64,000 nt of DNA from Oegoconia quadripuncta (Eukaryota > Arthropoda > Insecta > Lepidoptera > Autostichidae): contig OX438743.1 in assembly GCA_949316235.1 (NCBI GenBank), positions 17,419,771 through 17,483,770 of the forward strand. The letters run 5' to 3'. A program made the translations under genes and the position numbers. Under the pieces are notes generated by a model. The model searched no databases, had not been told where the DNA came from, and saw only the letters and a program-made list of their open reading frames with translations. This document shows, one piece after another, positions 9,972 through 21,019 of the stretch. How positions within the stretch are numbered: position 1 is the stretch's first letter; every line of letters starts with the position of its first letter.

Positions 9972-11246
9972 ATTATTGCTTAATATTATTGGTTAGTCGA
10001 CTTTATTTCATGTAATTATAGGTCACGGATTGCTAGTTTTTTCATGTGAGCGATAACGCTAATACTGAGATAGTGTAAAACCCGAAGTAAGCAATTCATC
10101 TTTGTCTTATCGTATACTTACGCTTATCGTATATAGTACAAATTTTTCAAAAGGCTTAGTTTACATATGTGCGAAAATTTACATGTGTGGAAAAAAAGGG
10201 AAGATCTTCCACCGGGCAGTTGGTATTGTCCGCCAACATTTATTAGTGGTGTTTTGCCTATAGGCATTGTTTTGAGAAAACTTCGTTAGTACGATGTAGG
10301 ATTCGCTCTGTGATTGGTCGTCTTAGTAATGGCACTGTTCACTCAACCCCCGCACATACATTCATAACGTAACAAAACTTGAAACAACGAAAATGTTCGA
10401 CATTTAGAAATATTCAGTGAGCCCATCGCCGTTAAAACGTACAAGTCTACAGATGTTTTTCAGTGTTGATTATAATTATTATTTTTACGTGCCGACTTAC
10501 ACATCACTATTAATTGAGTAAAATAGTCCTGTATGAATAATTATGACACAGATTGTACACGTTTCTGTGTGTGGCAACCAAAGAGTGCGTACTACCCTTG
10601 GTCTTACCCCTTAAATGCGGATGACGCAAACTGGCAGAGGGAGGTAAATGTCGTAGTTTGCGGGAAGCGGTAACGGGACGGGCTTATCACTGAAAATCAG
10701 CACACTACAACCGCTTGCCGCTCTGCCAAGTCCTGACGCTCGTGAGAATAAACCATAACACTTCTTTTATATACAACGGATTAGTTCTTGAACTCAATTA
10801 CACCTGAAAGAAAGGTAACAAATTAATTGTTTTGCCACAATAAAGTTTATGGCCCTCACAGGTTGTGCGAGTAACGTTTGATCGACACGAAAAATCGGTG
10901 ACCTTTTGTCCAATGTTGCGCCTTCGATTCCCAGCTGGATACAATTCTTAGTACCCGATTTGATGGTCATTTTATGGTTTCATCGTCAAACTAGGAAGCT
11001 TTATTTCGCCGTCTTGTCTGTATATCACTGACATTTATGTTACGACATACCTTTTCCCTACTTTTTTAGTGTGAACTTTATATTTTGCCCGGTATCGTTC
11101 AAGTCCTCACATAGCTGATTGGTGTTATAATATCGAGAGAAGGATTTGGGTCTACAGCCAAGCCGAAGGTAAAATATACAGGCCTCTTAATTACTTGGAG
11201 GCGAAAATTTCCATCCACCATTTCTTGTCCTTTTAATTATAATTTA
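9972..11246. other. Mostly unassigned; SINE-A tail remnant at 10763-10812
   Basis: 'tatatacaacggattagttc' plus 'actcaattacacctga' is a decayed SINE-A tail. A tRNA-like scrap with 'cttcgattcccagctgg' lies near 10920-10950. The stretch 10560-10740 is GC-richer but gives no convincing protein. Otherwise nothing is recognised. Confidence 0.35.
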
Positions 11247-11490
11247 ACGACCTGTTTGGTGTAGTGGTTAGAAACTCTGCTGCTATACCAAAATGTTTGT
11301 ATGATGAATACGGACATGTGTACCCGAGTTATGGAAGTTTTTCATTTATATATGTATTTATTTACACAAAAAAATGTATTTGTCTAGTTTATCAACCATC
11401 TGGTATCCATAATACAAGCCTATGTTGCTTAGCGTGAAACTAGATGGCGCTGTCTGTATATGTCCAAGCATATTTATATTTATTTATTTA
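11247..11490 (+). mobile_element. SINE-C with internal deletion of box B
   Basis: It starts 'acgacctgtttggtgtagtg' and reaches 'ctgctgctataccaaaa', then jumps straight to 'tgtttgtatgatgaatacgg'. The 'ggtcgcgggttcgaatcccg' block present in sister copies is missing. The tail 'tagatggcgctgtctgtata' is intact. Without box B it should not be a Pol III template. Confidence 0.8.
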
Positions 11491-12340
11491 TAATTAATAT
11501 AATTACAATGTGTTTCTTTGTTGATTTGTGTCCATGTGTCATTTGCAGGCTAAGATGGAGGCCTTTTTCATTCCACCTTGACAACTAGATGGCAAGTACC
11601 ATGTTTCCTGACTGTGTAATACCTGATAATTTGTGTGTCAAGTTTTGTTTCTTGGAGCTCAAAGTGAAATTTGTAAAATAATTGCAATATCTAAAAACTT
11701 GTTGACATGCTCCTACTATTTTATTCAAAATAAATTAAAATAATTTAACACAGATTTTTTATCACATGTTCTAGATGTTTTATGATATTACCGTTTTTAC
11801 CGTTTAGCTACGAAACTCTAATAAAAGGCATATATGATGGAAATTATGTGCCAAGTCATGTTCATCTTTTCGCCTTAAATAGTAGGCCTCTATCATTTCT
11901 CATCTTAAGTACCTACCTACATAGTGAGGTCATGGGGCTTCTAGAGAAAGCAAATCCACTTTTATATTAGGGATGTTTCCAGCTAGAGACTTCAAATATA
12001 ATCAACAAAATAAGTAATTATTCATGCAAAAAAAATCTATGGTCACCTATACAGCTTTAAGAGGAGATGCAAGCTCAAAAACTACATTGATAATTAGAGG
12101 AATATCAGCACCTCTAGCATGAGTTTGTGATTGAGCCAAGCACTCCATGGTCAGTTCTCTGGAACCTAAATTGTATATACCTTAAAAATGTTTTTTGATA
12201 ATTATAGATATATAGATTTTATAGCAAGGATTAAATTTTTGAAGATACAGCATATATGGTTGTCAAATAATAGTTCACCATCCAATACGCCTAGGTTTCT
12301 GATTGTTGGAACTATCTCAATGTAATCAATAGCTTTGCTT
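11491..12340. other. Stretch with no recognised feature
   Basis: AT-rich; the longest ORF (about 62 codons at 11782) shows no family signature. No repeat match was noticed. Confidence 0.45.
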
Positions 12341-12396
12341 AGTATGGGACTAGATGACTGGTTTAAGAGTCCGAAATGTTTATATATCAATTTCAA
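12341..12396 (+). mobile_element. SINE-B tail fragment
   Basis: 'gggactagatgactggttta' and 'gagtccgaaatgtttata' match the SINE-B 3' tail. Head and core are absent. Confidence 0.5.
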
Positions 12397-12677
12397 TCAT
12401 TTATTGCACTTATGTAGTTCAAAGGTTTTAGAAGACATTTCAGCTGCTGATTGCGATGTAGCACAGCTACGATGACGTAGCGCGTAGCAGCGTTCTAATA
12501 TATAATAATAAATAAATAATTTTTATGTAGCGAAAAACAGCGTATAGTGTAGAGGTCGCGTATGCCGCGTACTTAGCAGATATAGAATATTTTATTCAGA
12601 TATGCACTTATTACTTGTTTCTTAAATATTCAGTACCACTATAAAATCAATGTTAGTAGGGACAATTGACGAAATCT

Positions 12678-12886
12678 CGCAAGAGTACTCACGGGGCACT
12701 GCTGTCTGAACAAACACATGCTCAACATAGGGCTCCGGGAAACAGGGATGTTCAGACTTTGCCTTCAATTCCTCAAAGAGGCAGACCTGAGCAACGAACT
12801 GTAGGTTAGTGGCGATCACAATAGACCGGCAACGGTCGCCGTGATACAGGTCTCCGACGGCCTGCAACTGCCACACATACAACCAA
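12678..12886 (+). pseudogene. LINE-RNH 3' end with internal deletion
   Basis: It is nearly identical to two separated parts of the LINE at 54530-55273: 'cactgctgtctgaacaaac' to 'gttcagactttgcctt', then directly 'caattcctcaaagaggcaga' to 'ccacacatacaa'. About 135 bp of the parent, including most of the zinc-knuckle coding region, is missing at the junction near 12764. Therefore non-functional. Confidence 0.75.
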
Positions 12887-12965
12887 TACCAAAATCTATT
12901 TTCTTGATGTCACCTTATAAAGATAATTTTATTTAGTCACAAATTATTTTGTTAAGATTTAATTT

Positions 12966-13031
12966 GTCATCATCATCAGCCCGTAAACATCTTACTGCAG
13001 GGATATCCCTGCCTATATAGGCTTTCCCTCG
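12966..13031 (-). mobile_element. RTE-type LINE or SINE 3' tail fragment
   Basis: 'catcatcatcagcccgtaaa' followed by 'actgcagggatat' is the complement of the tail seen at 25520-25562. Only the last about 65 bp is present. Confidence 0.6.
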
Positions 13032-13034
13032 TAG

Positions 13035-13372
13035 CTGTAGATGTAACCGTCGTATGCGACCCGGGAGAGGATGATACCTCCCGGTGGAACTGGGGGGTGT
13101 CGTCGCATCGGGCCCTGTCGCGCTTCATACCGCCCGCTAATCGCGGTGTGAGGCGCGACAGCGCTCGGGAACGGGCTTCCCCATGTGAGGGGGGAGCTTA
13201 TGCGTTCCCAGGTTCTCCCTTATGCCGAGGAAGTTCGCCGCGGGGTGTTAATGGGTATCCCTCCCGACAGGGAGGGGAGTCCCACATACCGTCTCGCCGT
13301 CCCCAGGCGAATGGTATGCGTAAAGCATTTCCCCGTGTAAAAAAAAAGACCTTCCCGCGTATATAAGGGAGT
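13035..13372. repeat. GC-rich island, probable transposon segment
   Basis: A sharp rise in GC against AT-rich flanks, including 'cccgggagaggatgatacct', 'gaggcgcgacagcgctcggg' and 'ccgacagggaggggag', ending in 'gtaaaaaaaaagacc'. The plus strand has an open frame of about 89 codons starting at GTG 13097, Arg/Pro/Ser-rich, with no family recognised. The composition suggests a 5' UTR or ORF1 part of a LINE rather than host sequence, but that is inference. Confidence 0.35.
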
Positions 13373-14091
13373 GTTTGTATTAGTGACTTTCACTATTTCA
13401 GCGTATTATAATAGGAAGTCCTATTGCATAATAACTTGCTAGACATATATGCGCCTTACAGTCAGGCACTATCTATCGTATTCTAACAAGACCGAATTTG
13501 TATTTCCTACATTACTATTATATAGATGGCACTGTTTGCAAATAGCATATCGACAAGCCAATGCTATGCAAATTGGGTACAATTTGCAGTGAATATCACG
13601 CGTGCAGTGCAGTAGTATTGCGATGAATGGCACGCCTTCATTGGTGCTTCCGTTTGAGATAGAGTTATGTTGGGATTTCTCGTGGAATAAAATGTTATAT
13701 ACTTTAGTATGCCTTATTGTGCTCTATGTGAAAGATTAATACTCTTCGTGGAATACCTCAAACGTTGAAATAATATAACCAGCAACGTTATGTACAAATT
13801 ATTTACGATCCTTATAATAACCTATTGGCACTCAGAAAACGGGGACAATTTCAAATCAAATCGCTAATTAATAATGTTAATATTATTTCATATTCAAACG
13901 TAAAATTTACACTAGGAAATAGTGTTGACAATTATATATGTCGCAGATAGCGATAAATTAGCGATAGAATTCATTATTCTAACGATCAACTGACTATCAT
14001 AATACGCGGTTAATGGGAAGTAATCCTGGTGGCGCTGGTATCGCCGGAAATGGCGCGGTGACGACGTTAATATAAGGTCCGCACATCGAAA
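13373..14091. other. Stretch with no recognised repeat
   Basis: No copy elsewhere in the window. The last part (14015-14091) is GC-richer and leads into the candidate exon. An in-frame TAA about 25 bases upstream closes the frame before the ATG at 14092. Confidence 0.4.
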
Positions 14092-14262
14092 ATGACGGGG
14101 ACTTTACTACGAGCCTTTAAAGGAGTCGGAGCTCCACTGAACACATCTACGACTGTGAGTGATTTGATTACCTACTATCACCGACGCGTGGAAGAAACCG
14201 ATGAGTCGTTAGCTAATAAGAAGTTGATCATGGGATTTGAGCAAGGAGGAACTATAGACAAG
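14092..14262 (+). CDS. Possible first coding exon, 57 codons, function unknown
   Basis: ATG in a good insect context ('cgaaaATGac') opens 57 codons to K57, followed exactly in phase 0 by the donor-like 'AAG|GTACGG'. The peptide starts MTGTLLRAFKGVG and includes VSDLITYYHRRVEE and KKLIMGFEQGG. It is hydrophilic with no signal peptide and no low complexity. Codon use looks protein-like and the sequence has no repeat match in the window. No family is recognised. Without the splice the frame runs only to a stop at 14379. It could be a chance ORF; the downstream exon was not located. Confidence 0.35.
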
Positions 14263-14624
14263 GTACGGCTGAGTTCCACAGAGTGCACGAGGGGGCCAAG
14301 TTGTATGGCACGAGGGGCGTGCACATGTTTTCTCTTCAAGAGAAAGCATCTCAGGGTTCATGATCATAATCGAATGTGAATACGTTGTCGATTCGCCTAT
14401 AGTAGCTTGCAATAATATAGCCATTGCCCGAGCCACCCTTTACCACGCGACTGGCATCGTCCCGGTCGCTAGCAACGCCCACACGCCCTCACCCATCTAC
14501 GACATATATATGTATAGGAGGATTTGTCCTCTATTGTGAAAAAGCCTAAAAACTTTAAAAGTTGTTTTTTATGATGTTTTTGTGATTAACTGCGTTGCGT
14601 AACAAACAGCGTTTGACCACAATC

Positions 14625-14762
14625 TCACCTAATGGAAAGTGACGATGTGGCCGAAGGCGAAGCACGCGATCTCAGTAGATGCGTATTCACCCTGCTCGTG
14701 AAGATCCCAAGGTTGTATGATTCAGGAAAGACTGACGCCGGAAGGGAGTTCAATGCCTATAG
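14625..14762 (-). pseudogene. LINE-N C-terminal fragment, copy 2
   Basis: The minus strand reads 'NSLPASVFPESYNLGIFTS' then 'RVNTHLLRSRA', the same LP..VFP..Y....F...V..HLL pattern as 8150-8336. Only the last about 45 codons survive. Confidence 0.6.
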
Positions 14763-15175
14763 GCTGTTCACATTATTAAAATAAAATTAAATAGGTATAA
14801 TGCTCGATAGTATACTTCAGTGATTAGTAATGATATCGGAAAAAAATAGCTTTCGCCTTAGTACTTGACAAGTTAACCTTTAAGTACTCGCGTGGGGTCA
14901 TTTGGAAACAAATGCACATTCAATGTTGTGTCATTCCTCGAATTTTGTAACCACCTTCTCCACGAGTCTAGTAGCTTCCTAAAATGCTCATTACTGCATA
15001 ACTCACTTGAATGCGTGTTCTAGAGTTGCTTTGATTTGTCTGAAGAGTGCGTCTGAGGTCAATCGGACCCCGCGCCTTCCGTTACTTTTTAGGAGGTGAA
15101 ATTTTTTTTGAACCATTGCATAAACATATAAAGCGATATATAGAAATTACGAGATCCTCATCTTCTCAAATCAGA
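14763..15175. other. Stretch with no recognised feature
   Basis: No credible ORF or repeat match noticed. Confidence 0.4.
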
Positions 15176-15383
15176 ATCAAATCAAAATATTTTATTTCAT
15201 AGGATAAAATTATCACTTGAAAACGTCACTATTAATATTAATATTACATTTAAATTTACGGCTCATTCACAAAGCTGACTCCCCAGAGAAGAACGATCAA
15301 GAAACTCTAGAGTTGCTCTTTTAAACAGAATCAGATTATGAGTTACAATTTGTGATTTGATAATTATATGAATAATAAGACAC
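15176..15383 (-). mobile_element. LINE-J2 3' UTR and tail
   Basis: The left edge 'caaatcaaaatattttattt' is the complement of an AAATAAAATATTTTGATTTG end. 'ccccagagaagaacgatcaa' and 'gtttgtgatttgat'-like blocks match 36830-36985 and 100-170. It lies directly 3' of the ORF at 15384-15653. Confidence 0.7.
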
Positions 15384-15653
15384 CTATGTCCATGCTTGCT
15401 TATCATTCAAATTATCAGTGATTTTATAATAGCCTATTGCTAATAATTTCTGTTTTATGATTGCTTTAAATTTATTTAAAGGCAAATTTTGAATGTCTAC
15501 TGGAACCTTATTATAAAAGCGTATACATTGCCCTTTCAAGGATTTACTAACTTTGTGAAGTCGGTTAACATAAACAGATAACTGGTTCTTATTCCTTGTA
15601 TTAACATTGTGCCTATCACTATTTTTAGCGAATAAGGTTATATTTTTTTGCAT
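15384..15653 (-). pseudogene. LINE-J2 ORF2 C-terminus
   Basis: 89 codons on the minus strand, open to the stop. Landmarks are 'NVNTRNKNQLSV', 'SLKGQCIRFYNKVPVDIQ', 'NLPLNKFKAIIKQKLL' and the end 'DNLNDKQAWT'. Same C-terminal design as LINE-J1 at 6489 and the short piece at 36595: an FYNK(V/L)P motif, LPLNKFK, then a short acidic end. The RT core is missing. It begins at an ATT-rich junction near 15653. Confidence 0.75.
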
Positions 15654-17281
15654 AATATAACAAAACGACGAAATTTTACGACACTCTCTCCATCAACTTC
15701 CAAAGACAGATGTATTTTTTGTCCAAGATCTAAAGACGTGACAATGAAAACACGACGTACAAAATTTGTAATTACCATTTCACAATGCTATGTGCTAATT
15801 GTCCACAATAATATAGTTTCTTTATTGTAACGTGTAACGTTATTACTTATTAATAATTGCTTCATTTTGTATTTGAAAGTGATGTCCGTACGAACCCGAC
15901 GCGAGCATTTATGTGAGTTTTAAGGCGCTATTAATTAAGAATGCCAAAATCCTTCGTCGCGTTCTATAAAACTTAAGTTTCTGCTTGGTAATAATTATAC
16001 TGTGCCGGTGAATTCAGAGCCGTGACATTACGCCCCGTAACATCCCCCCTCAGTCGTGTAATAGTCGCGAGGTCATCAGGTCGTTACAAATCGACGCAAT
16101 CACAGTTCGTGGTAAAGCTGCGATCAAACGAGCGTAGTTTTGTTAGTCGCGTTTTTAAGTTTAAGTTTAAAATTTGACGATAATAAGCCACCGGGGAGTA
16201 CTATATACTTTTCTGTTTGTCCATTGAACTTTTCAAACGCACTTTCACAGGCAGTATGATTTTTAGGGTTCGAAACTTCTAACAGCAATATGAGGCCACA
16301 GACCTTATTTAATATTAATATTGTAGCGGTCGTGTACTTCACGAAACCTGGACGAAACGTAAGACCTGGTTTTATGGAACAAAGTAACAAAATCTTGTAA
16401 CTTAGGCCTATTGATCTCCCGCAACAAAGCAAAGATAAAGCAAAGCTGGCTCACTTGGTATGGAAACTCACACAGCTGCTGTCTGAAGCACCACGCCAAA
16501 GATCCGTGTAGCGCAGTCCACAACACCATCAAGCTTATAGAAGCTAATGCATGCAAGGATCCAGAATCCTTAGTTTTTTCTCACATATTATTAAAATACT
16601 TAATACTACAATACAATAATTTGATGATGGAGCCCCTATTAAGTAATTGAATACCTGTGCCAGTGTTATTATATTACATGTTAGTATAGCATTGTAACGG
16701 TGTCGTTCTTTTGAGTGGTGGTGGGTTTTGGTTATTGGAGTTCAAATTCGAAATTTTAAACTGACTGACTGACTGATGAACTAACGGATCCTTTTTTTGG
16801 GATATTGATTATTCAGATTTCAACTCAGTCCTATCCAGTATATAGTCCATTTTACCTAACACAATTTTAACATGTGCGAACGTATCTTTACTCTTTAATC
16901 TCTAAGGTTCCGCACGTACCGTGCATATTGCTATATTAAGCGAGGCTGCATTTACAAGCTAGTGCTTCGTTGATGCTGCAACAAACTTGTGCAATTTGTT
17001 GGTACTTGGATGGAGCTGGCAATACGGGTTTGGCGCGACCTGAATTTTAATCACATAGCTAATAAAATACGCTGCAGCTATATCGACGTTATATTTGCCA
17101 TCACCATCACGAACAGACTAGCACTGAAAGGGGCGTTTTTCTCTAATATGCTGATGCATGCCCGTCATTCTAGCATTCGACAGACCCTTTTGGGACAAAT
17201 ACTAGAATTTGAGGAATCAATAGATATTCTACTTATTGACATACCAGTCGAATTAATACCCAATCTTTGACCTAGTTTATG
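15654..17281. other. Stretch with no recognised repeat
   Basis: Includes GC-richer parts at 15885-16120 and 16400-16580. ORFs of 60-100 codons occur on both strands (for example 16124-16432 minus and 16989-17270 plus) but none shows a domain or conserved motif. 'gactgactgactga' near 16762 is a short simple repeat. Confidence 0.4.
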
Positions 17282-17577
17282 ACCGCCTCCGTGGCTTAAT
17301 TGGAGGTCGCGGGTTCGATCCCCAACGCGGTACATGTTGAGTTCTGGGTTTGGCTGGTAGTGTAGGGCATTTAAATATCCGCCTGGCTAGCTACCACCAT
17401 CTTATCTAAGTCTGTCGCCAAACAGCAATGTTAATATTATTGTTGTGTTCCACTTGTCAGAGATAAGATAGCCAGTCCTCCAAATAAGATGGGATTTACG
17501 TTTCCACCTTCGGCCTCATCTTCACTTAACGTCAGGTGTGATTGAGGTCAAGTGCTAACCCGTTGTGCATAACAAAA
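17282..17577 (+). mobile_element. SINE-A with short deletion in the tRNA head
   Basis: It starts 'accgcctccgtggcttaatt' and goes directly to 'ggaggtcgcgggttcgatcc', lacking the 'gtaaacaacattgggttt' block of other copies. The rest of the body and the 'tgtgcataacaaaa' tail are present. The spacing between box A and box B is therefore shortened. Confidence 0.85.
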
Positions 17578-17593
17578 TAAATCTTTGTTTATT

Positions 17594-17826
17594 TACTAGC
17601 TTTCCGTCCGTGGTTTTGCCTGCGTCGAATAACTTTATCGCGGAAATTTGTTTATTCCGCGGGAACTACTCTCTTTATCGGGGTAAAAAATATCCTATGT
17701 CTTAATCCAGGGTAGATTTTGCCTGTATACCAAATTTCATTCAAATTCTTTCATCCGTTTCGCCGTGATTGAGCAACAAACAAATAAACAAACATCCAAA
17801 CTTTCGCATTTATATAAATATAGGAA
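17594..17826 (+). mobile_element. Repeat H, copy 2
   Basis: 'ctagctttccgtccgtggtt' at the start, 'ccgcgggaactact', 'atcctatgtcttaatccagg', 'accaaatttcattcaaatt', and the end 'atccaaactttcgcatttat'. No ORF. It begins with CTAG and ends with an ATATAG-like sequence. Confidence 0.6.
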
Positions 17827-18410
17827 ACACTTGTCCTAGACAAAAGAATAAACTTTATTATTATAATTAATTGTCAAGGAATCTGTCATAAAACTTGATT
17901 AAATAAATAAATGTTTTGGTTCCCCAACTGTAACATTAACAAACATAATATTTTGGACCAATTAATTATTTATTCCATTTCACATTGACAATTAAAACAT
18001 TGTTTAAAAAAGAATTGAAAAATTAGGAAAACAACCGACTTTAATAGGTTTTGTCGATCTCTGGAGTGCATCATCAGCATCACATAGGTATTGTATGACA
18101 TGAAGGTAAACCCTTCACAATAAAAGAAATCCCAATCGGTCCATAAATGCGTCAGCTATAAGGCAACACGTACTTTCCCTGAAGTCTGTTAATAACATTA
18201 AATAAGGTTTAGGTACATATATTTCTAGTTGAATCTTGTTGAAGTTTCATTGTAAGCGCGAAAAATTAAATAAAAATTTGAATTGTCTTGACAATGAAAA
18301 CATGAGAAAAGATGTGTAATTGTTTTAAGTCGAGGTTATGGACAGAAGAATTTAATAGTAGAAATATTTAATAATTTTATTAATCATACAGTTTAATTAA
18401 TTATGTTTAA
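17827..18410. other. AT-rich stretch, nothing recognised
   Basis: No ORF or repeat match noticed. The right boundary is the 5' truncation point of the LINE at 18411. Confidence 0.4.
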
Positions 18411-19067
18411 TTAGGGACGGTATTGGACCCCAGTTCACTACGTATTGCTGTTTGCCTTAGGCTCGGGGCCAATGTTTGTTCAACGCATCGTTGCATTTGT
18501 GGCCAGCAAGTGGACAATCTTGGTGGTCATGGCCTTTCGTGCTCCAGAAATGCCGGTCGTGTATTTAGGCACTGTACCCTGAATGACCTCATTCGTCGGT
18601 CTCTTGCTTCTGCCTCAGTTCCCTCAACCCTGGAACCTTCGGGAATGTCATCTGTGGATGGCAAGAGACCTGACGGTTGCACTCTGGTGCCTTGGCGACT
18701 CGGTCGCTCTCTGGTTTGGGATGCCACATGTGTTGACACCTTGGCCCCGTCTTACGTGCAGAGCTCTGCCCGCAAGGCTTGTGCTGCAGCCGATCTCGCC
18801 CATATAGTAAAGTGCCGCAAATACGCATTTCTATCTTCTAATTATGAGTTTGCGGCACTTGCCTTCGAGACTCTGGGCCCCTGGTCTTCAGACACCAAAA
18901 AATTCGTAAAGGCGGTGTCTGATAAGCTAATTGTGGCATCAGGTGATATAAGGGCGGGCTCTTTTTTCGCTCAAAGATTAAGCCTAGCAATTCAGCGGGG
19001 CAATGCAGCCAGTGTGTTGGGGACAATGCCCCAGGTGGGAGAGCTAGACGCTATACATTTTTTGTAA
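18411..19067 (+). pseudogene. LINE remnant: restriction-like endonuclease domain
   Basis: An open frame of about 218 codons after a stop at 18408-18410; there is no ATG, it simply enters in frame (LGTVLDPSSLRIAVCLRLG), so it is a 5' truncation. A CxC...HxxxC zinc-knuckle-like set ('CICGQQVDNLGGHGLSC') is followed by 'RHCTLNDLI', 'EPSG', 'GKRPDG', 'LVWDATCVDT' and 'KCRKY'. The order zinc knuckle, R-H, K/RPD, D-x-T, KxxKY is that of the restriction-like endonuclease of R2/CRE-type LINEs (PD-D/ExK fold). The C-terminus is 'QRGNAASVLGTMPQVGEL'. Uninterrupted, so fairly young. Exact clade uncertain; the RT is missing. Confidence 0.7.
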
Positions 19068-19175
19068 TTATGTAAATATTATTATGTTATTTTTATATTT
19101 TCTTTTTTTGTAAGTTCGATGTAAATAACTTTCTAATGTAATCCACCTATTTGAATAAATAAATAACAATAGCAT
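19068..19175 (+). mobile_element. 3' UTR of the endonuclease-domain LINE
   Basis: Short AT-rich trailer after the stop, ending 'ttgaataaataaataacaat', with AATAAA-type signal and A-rich tail. Confidence 0.55.
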
Positions 19176-19383
19176 GTATATGAAACAACAAATTTATAAA
19201 ATACAATTGAAAATACTTTTATCTTATAGAAAAAATAAGCCGTTCAACTCGCTTCCATGAGGCATAGTACCTAGTAAGCTAGCGCTATTGCCCCGCTGAA
19301 TGCATAAGCTCAGGGACCAGCTCTCACATCTCCAGAGGCGTGGACCAGTCTAACGGATAAATCCTTTACATATATATATTTAA

Positions 19384-19612
19384 GGTCGCGGGTTCGAAAC
19401 CCGCTAGGGGCATATGTTTGTATGATGAATACAGACATGTGTTCCCGAGTTATGGATGTTTTTCATTAATATATGTATTTATTTACAAAAAAAAAATATG
19501 TATTTGTGTAGTTTATCAACCATCTGGTATCTATAATACAAGCCTAGTTGCTTAGTGTGGAACTAAATGGCGCTGTGTGTATATGCAAAGATATTTATTT
19601 ATTATTATTAAT
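19384..19612 (+). mobile_element. SINE-C, 5' truncated just before box B
   Basis: It enters at 'aaggtcgcgggttcgaaacc' and is then complete: 'gatgaatacagacatgtg', 'ccgagttatggatg', 'ccatctggtatctataatac', 'ctaaatggcgctgtgtgta', (TTA)n tail. Box A is absent. Confidence 0.8.
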
Positions 19613-20039
19613 ATATTATATATTACTTTCTAGTTATCATTTTCACTACCTTATCACCGCAACTTGGCACGAAACTGCTCAACCAATCAAAGCAAAGTAA
19701 AGGTAAATTTAGGTTAAATAAGTTTTTGTTTTACTGTTACTTAAGTTTTTTGCGTGATGTGTTCACCTATAAAAAGTTGTACATTTAAATTTAATACCAG
19801 CTACCTTAATTGTTAGATGGACTATGTACTGATGTAACAATTGTTGGTGATCCTAAATAAATAAATAAAAATAAATAAATGATACGATCTTGAACAAGTT
19901 TTCTACCTTGCATAGATTTCGGGACTGAATATGTGTTTGGAGTCTTTGGATTGATTGGTTTTCTAGTTTTCTATAGTCTGAATTTTGCTGTATATAAGTA
20001 ATTTAGTTTGTTTTATTAATAAATAAAACAAATGAAACT
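19613..20039. other. AT-rich stretch, nothing recognised
   Basis: Contains (AAAT)n near 19855-19880, possibly the tail of an unrecognised insertion. No ORF. Confidence 0.35.
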
Positions 20040-20155
20040 ATAGTTATATAAACATCCATGACTTGGGAGTAAATGTTCATATTTATCACACAAATATTTA
20101 CTAATAGCGGGATTCAAACTCGCAACCGTTGGATTCACTACACCAACCGGTAGTC
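20040..20155 (-). mobile_element. SINE-B head and core, truncated
   Basis: 'aacatccatgacttgggagt', 'ttcatatttatcacacaaa', then the box B complement 'gcgggattcaaactcgcaac' and 'ccaaccggt'. The anticodon-arm part ('ctgacagggtcactatc' of sister copies) is deleted. Confidence 0.7.
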
Positions 20156-21019
20156 AATAAACGTACCCCATTCGAAATCAAACCCGCTGTTTACCTTCAG
20201 CCAAAGCAACGCTTAAAATTCTCATGTCATAAACCACAGCTCAAAAACTTCTCAGTTCACGTTCTGCTGAGTTCAAATTAGTAACTACCAAAAATAACAT
20301 TACTTAAGTGTCCATAAGTGGGAGATTAAGGGTTCCAATCCTATTAACAAAGTTAGATTGAACGGTCTGAACCGTTCCGAGTTAGTGGAGTCGCGCGTCA
20401 ATTAAACGGGTCAGTGTGAACGGGCCCTAAGTAAATTACGATTTTCCGGCAGGAGATATTTAAGAGCTTGCTACAAAGTTTTTTATGACATTCCTAATGG
20501 CTCACACAGTGAATATTAATGTCGCCTTTGTGGCACAATATTTCATTACTGATTTGGGTAGTTCTGAAAGCCCGATCGGTTGACTCACCAATCGGTAGAT
20601 CGGTCAACCAGTGGGCCGTTTATCATGGCTCTACACCACCACCGTAAAAAATGCGTGGTGTTCATCATGCAACTACTATGGGATTTAATATAATGGCATA
20701 CAATTCCCTAGTTATTATACTGTTTTTCATTACATAATACTCTTTACTCTAAAATGAAGTACGTATACAAAATACTCTTTTCAACAAGCATCACTAATGG
20801 TATTCATAGATCTGTTTAAAACGTAAATACCCAATACTACGTTTTAGGCGCGCGGTGCAACGTAGGCTTCATTTCAGGTCGAAACTGTCAGTGTGAATTC
20901 TCATTTATTTTAATAGTAATGGGGCTTACGTCGTTTTCAAAAATGATATAATGTGCGAAAAACACTAAGAAATATGTATTCAAACCATTAAAAAAATTAA
21001 ATATTATTATTTTTTTCTA
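20156..21019. other. Unassigned; possible DNA-transposon end near 20345-20432
   Basis: 'cagtgtgaacgggccctaa' at about 20411-20429 resembles the complement of TTAGGGCCCGTTCACAC-type ends common in insect MITEs. A matching opposite end was not found, although 'gtcagtgtgaattctca' occurs at 20888. The rest is unassigned. Confidence 0.3.

Noticed and set aside
13097..13366. 89-codon Arg/Pro-rich ORF in the GC island
   Set aside because: GC-rich DNA lacks stops by composition; GTG start, no motif; kept only as part of the repeat call.
18583..19026. Several ORFs of 62-79 codons overlapping 18411-19067
   Set aside because: They overlap the endonuclease-domain frame in other phases and show no motif.
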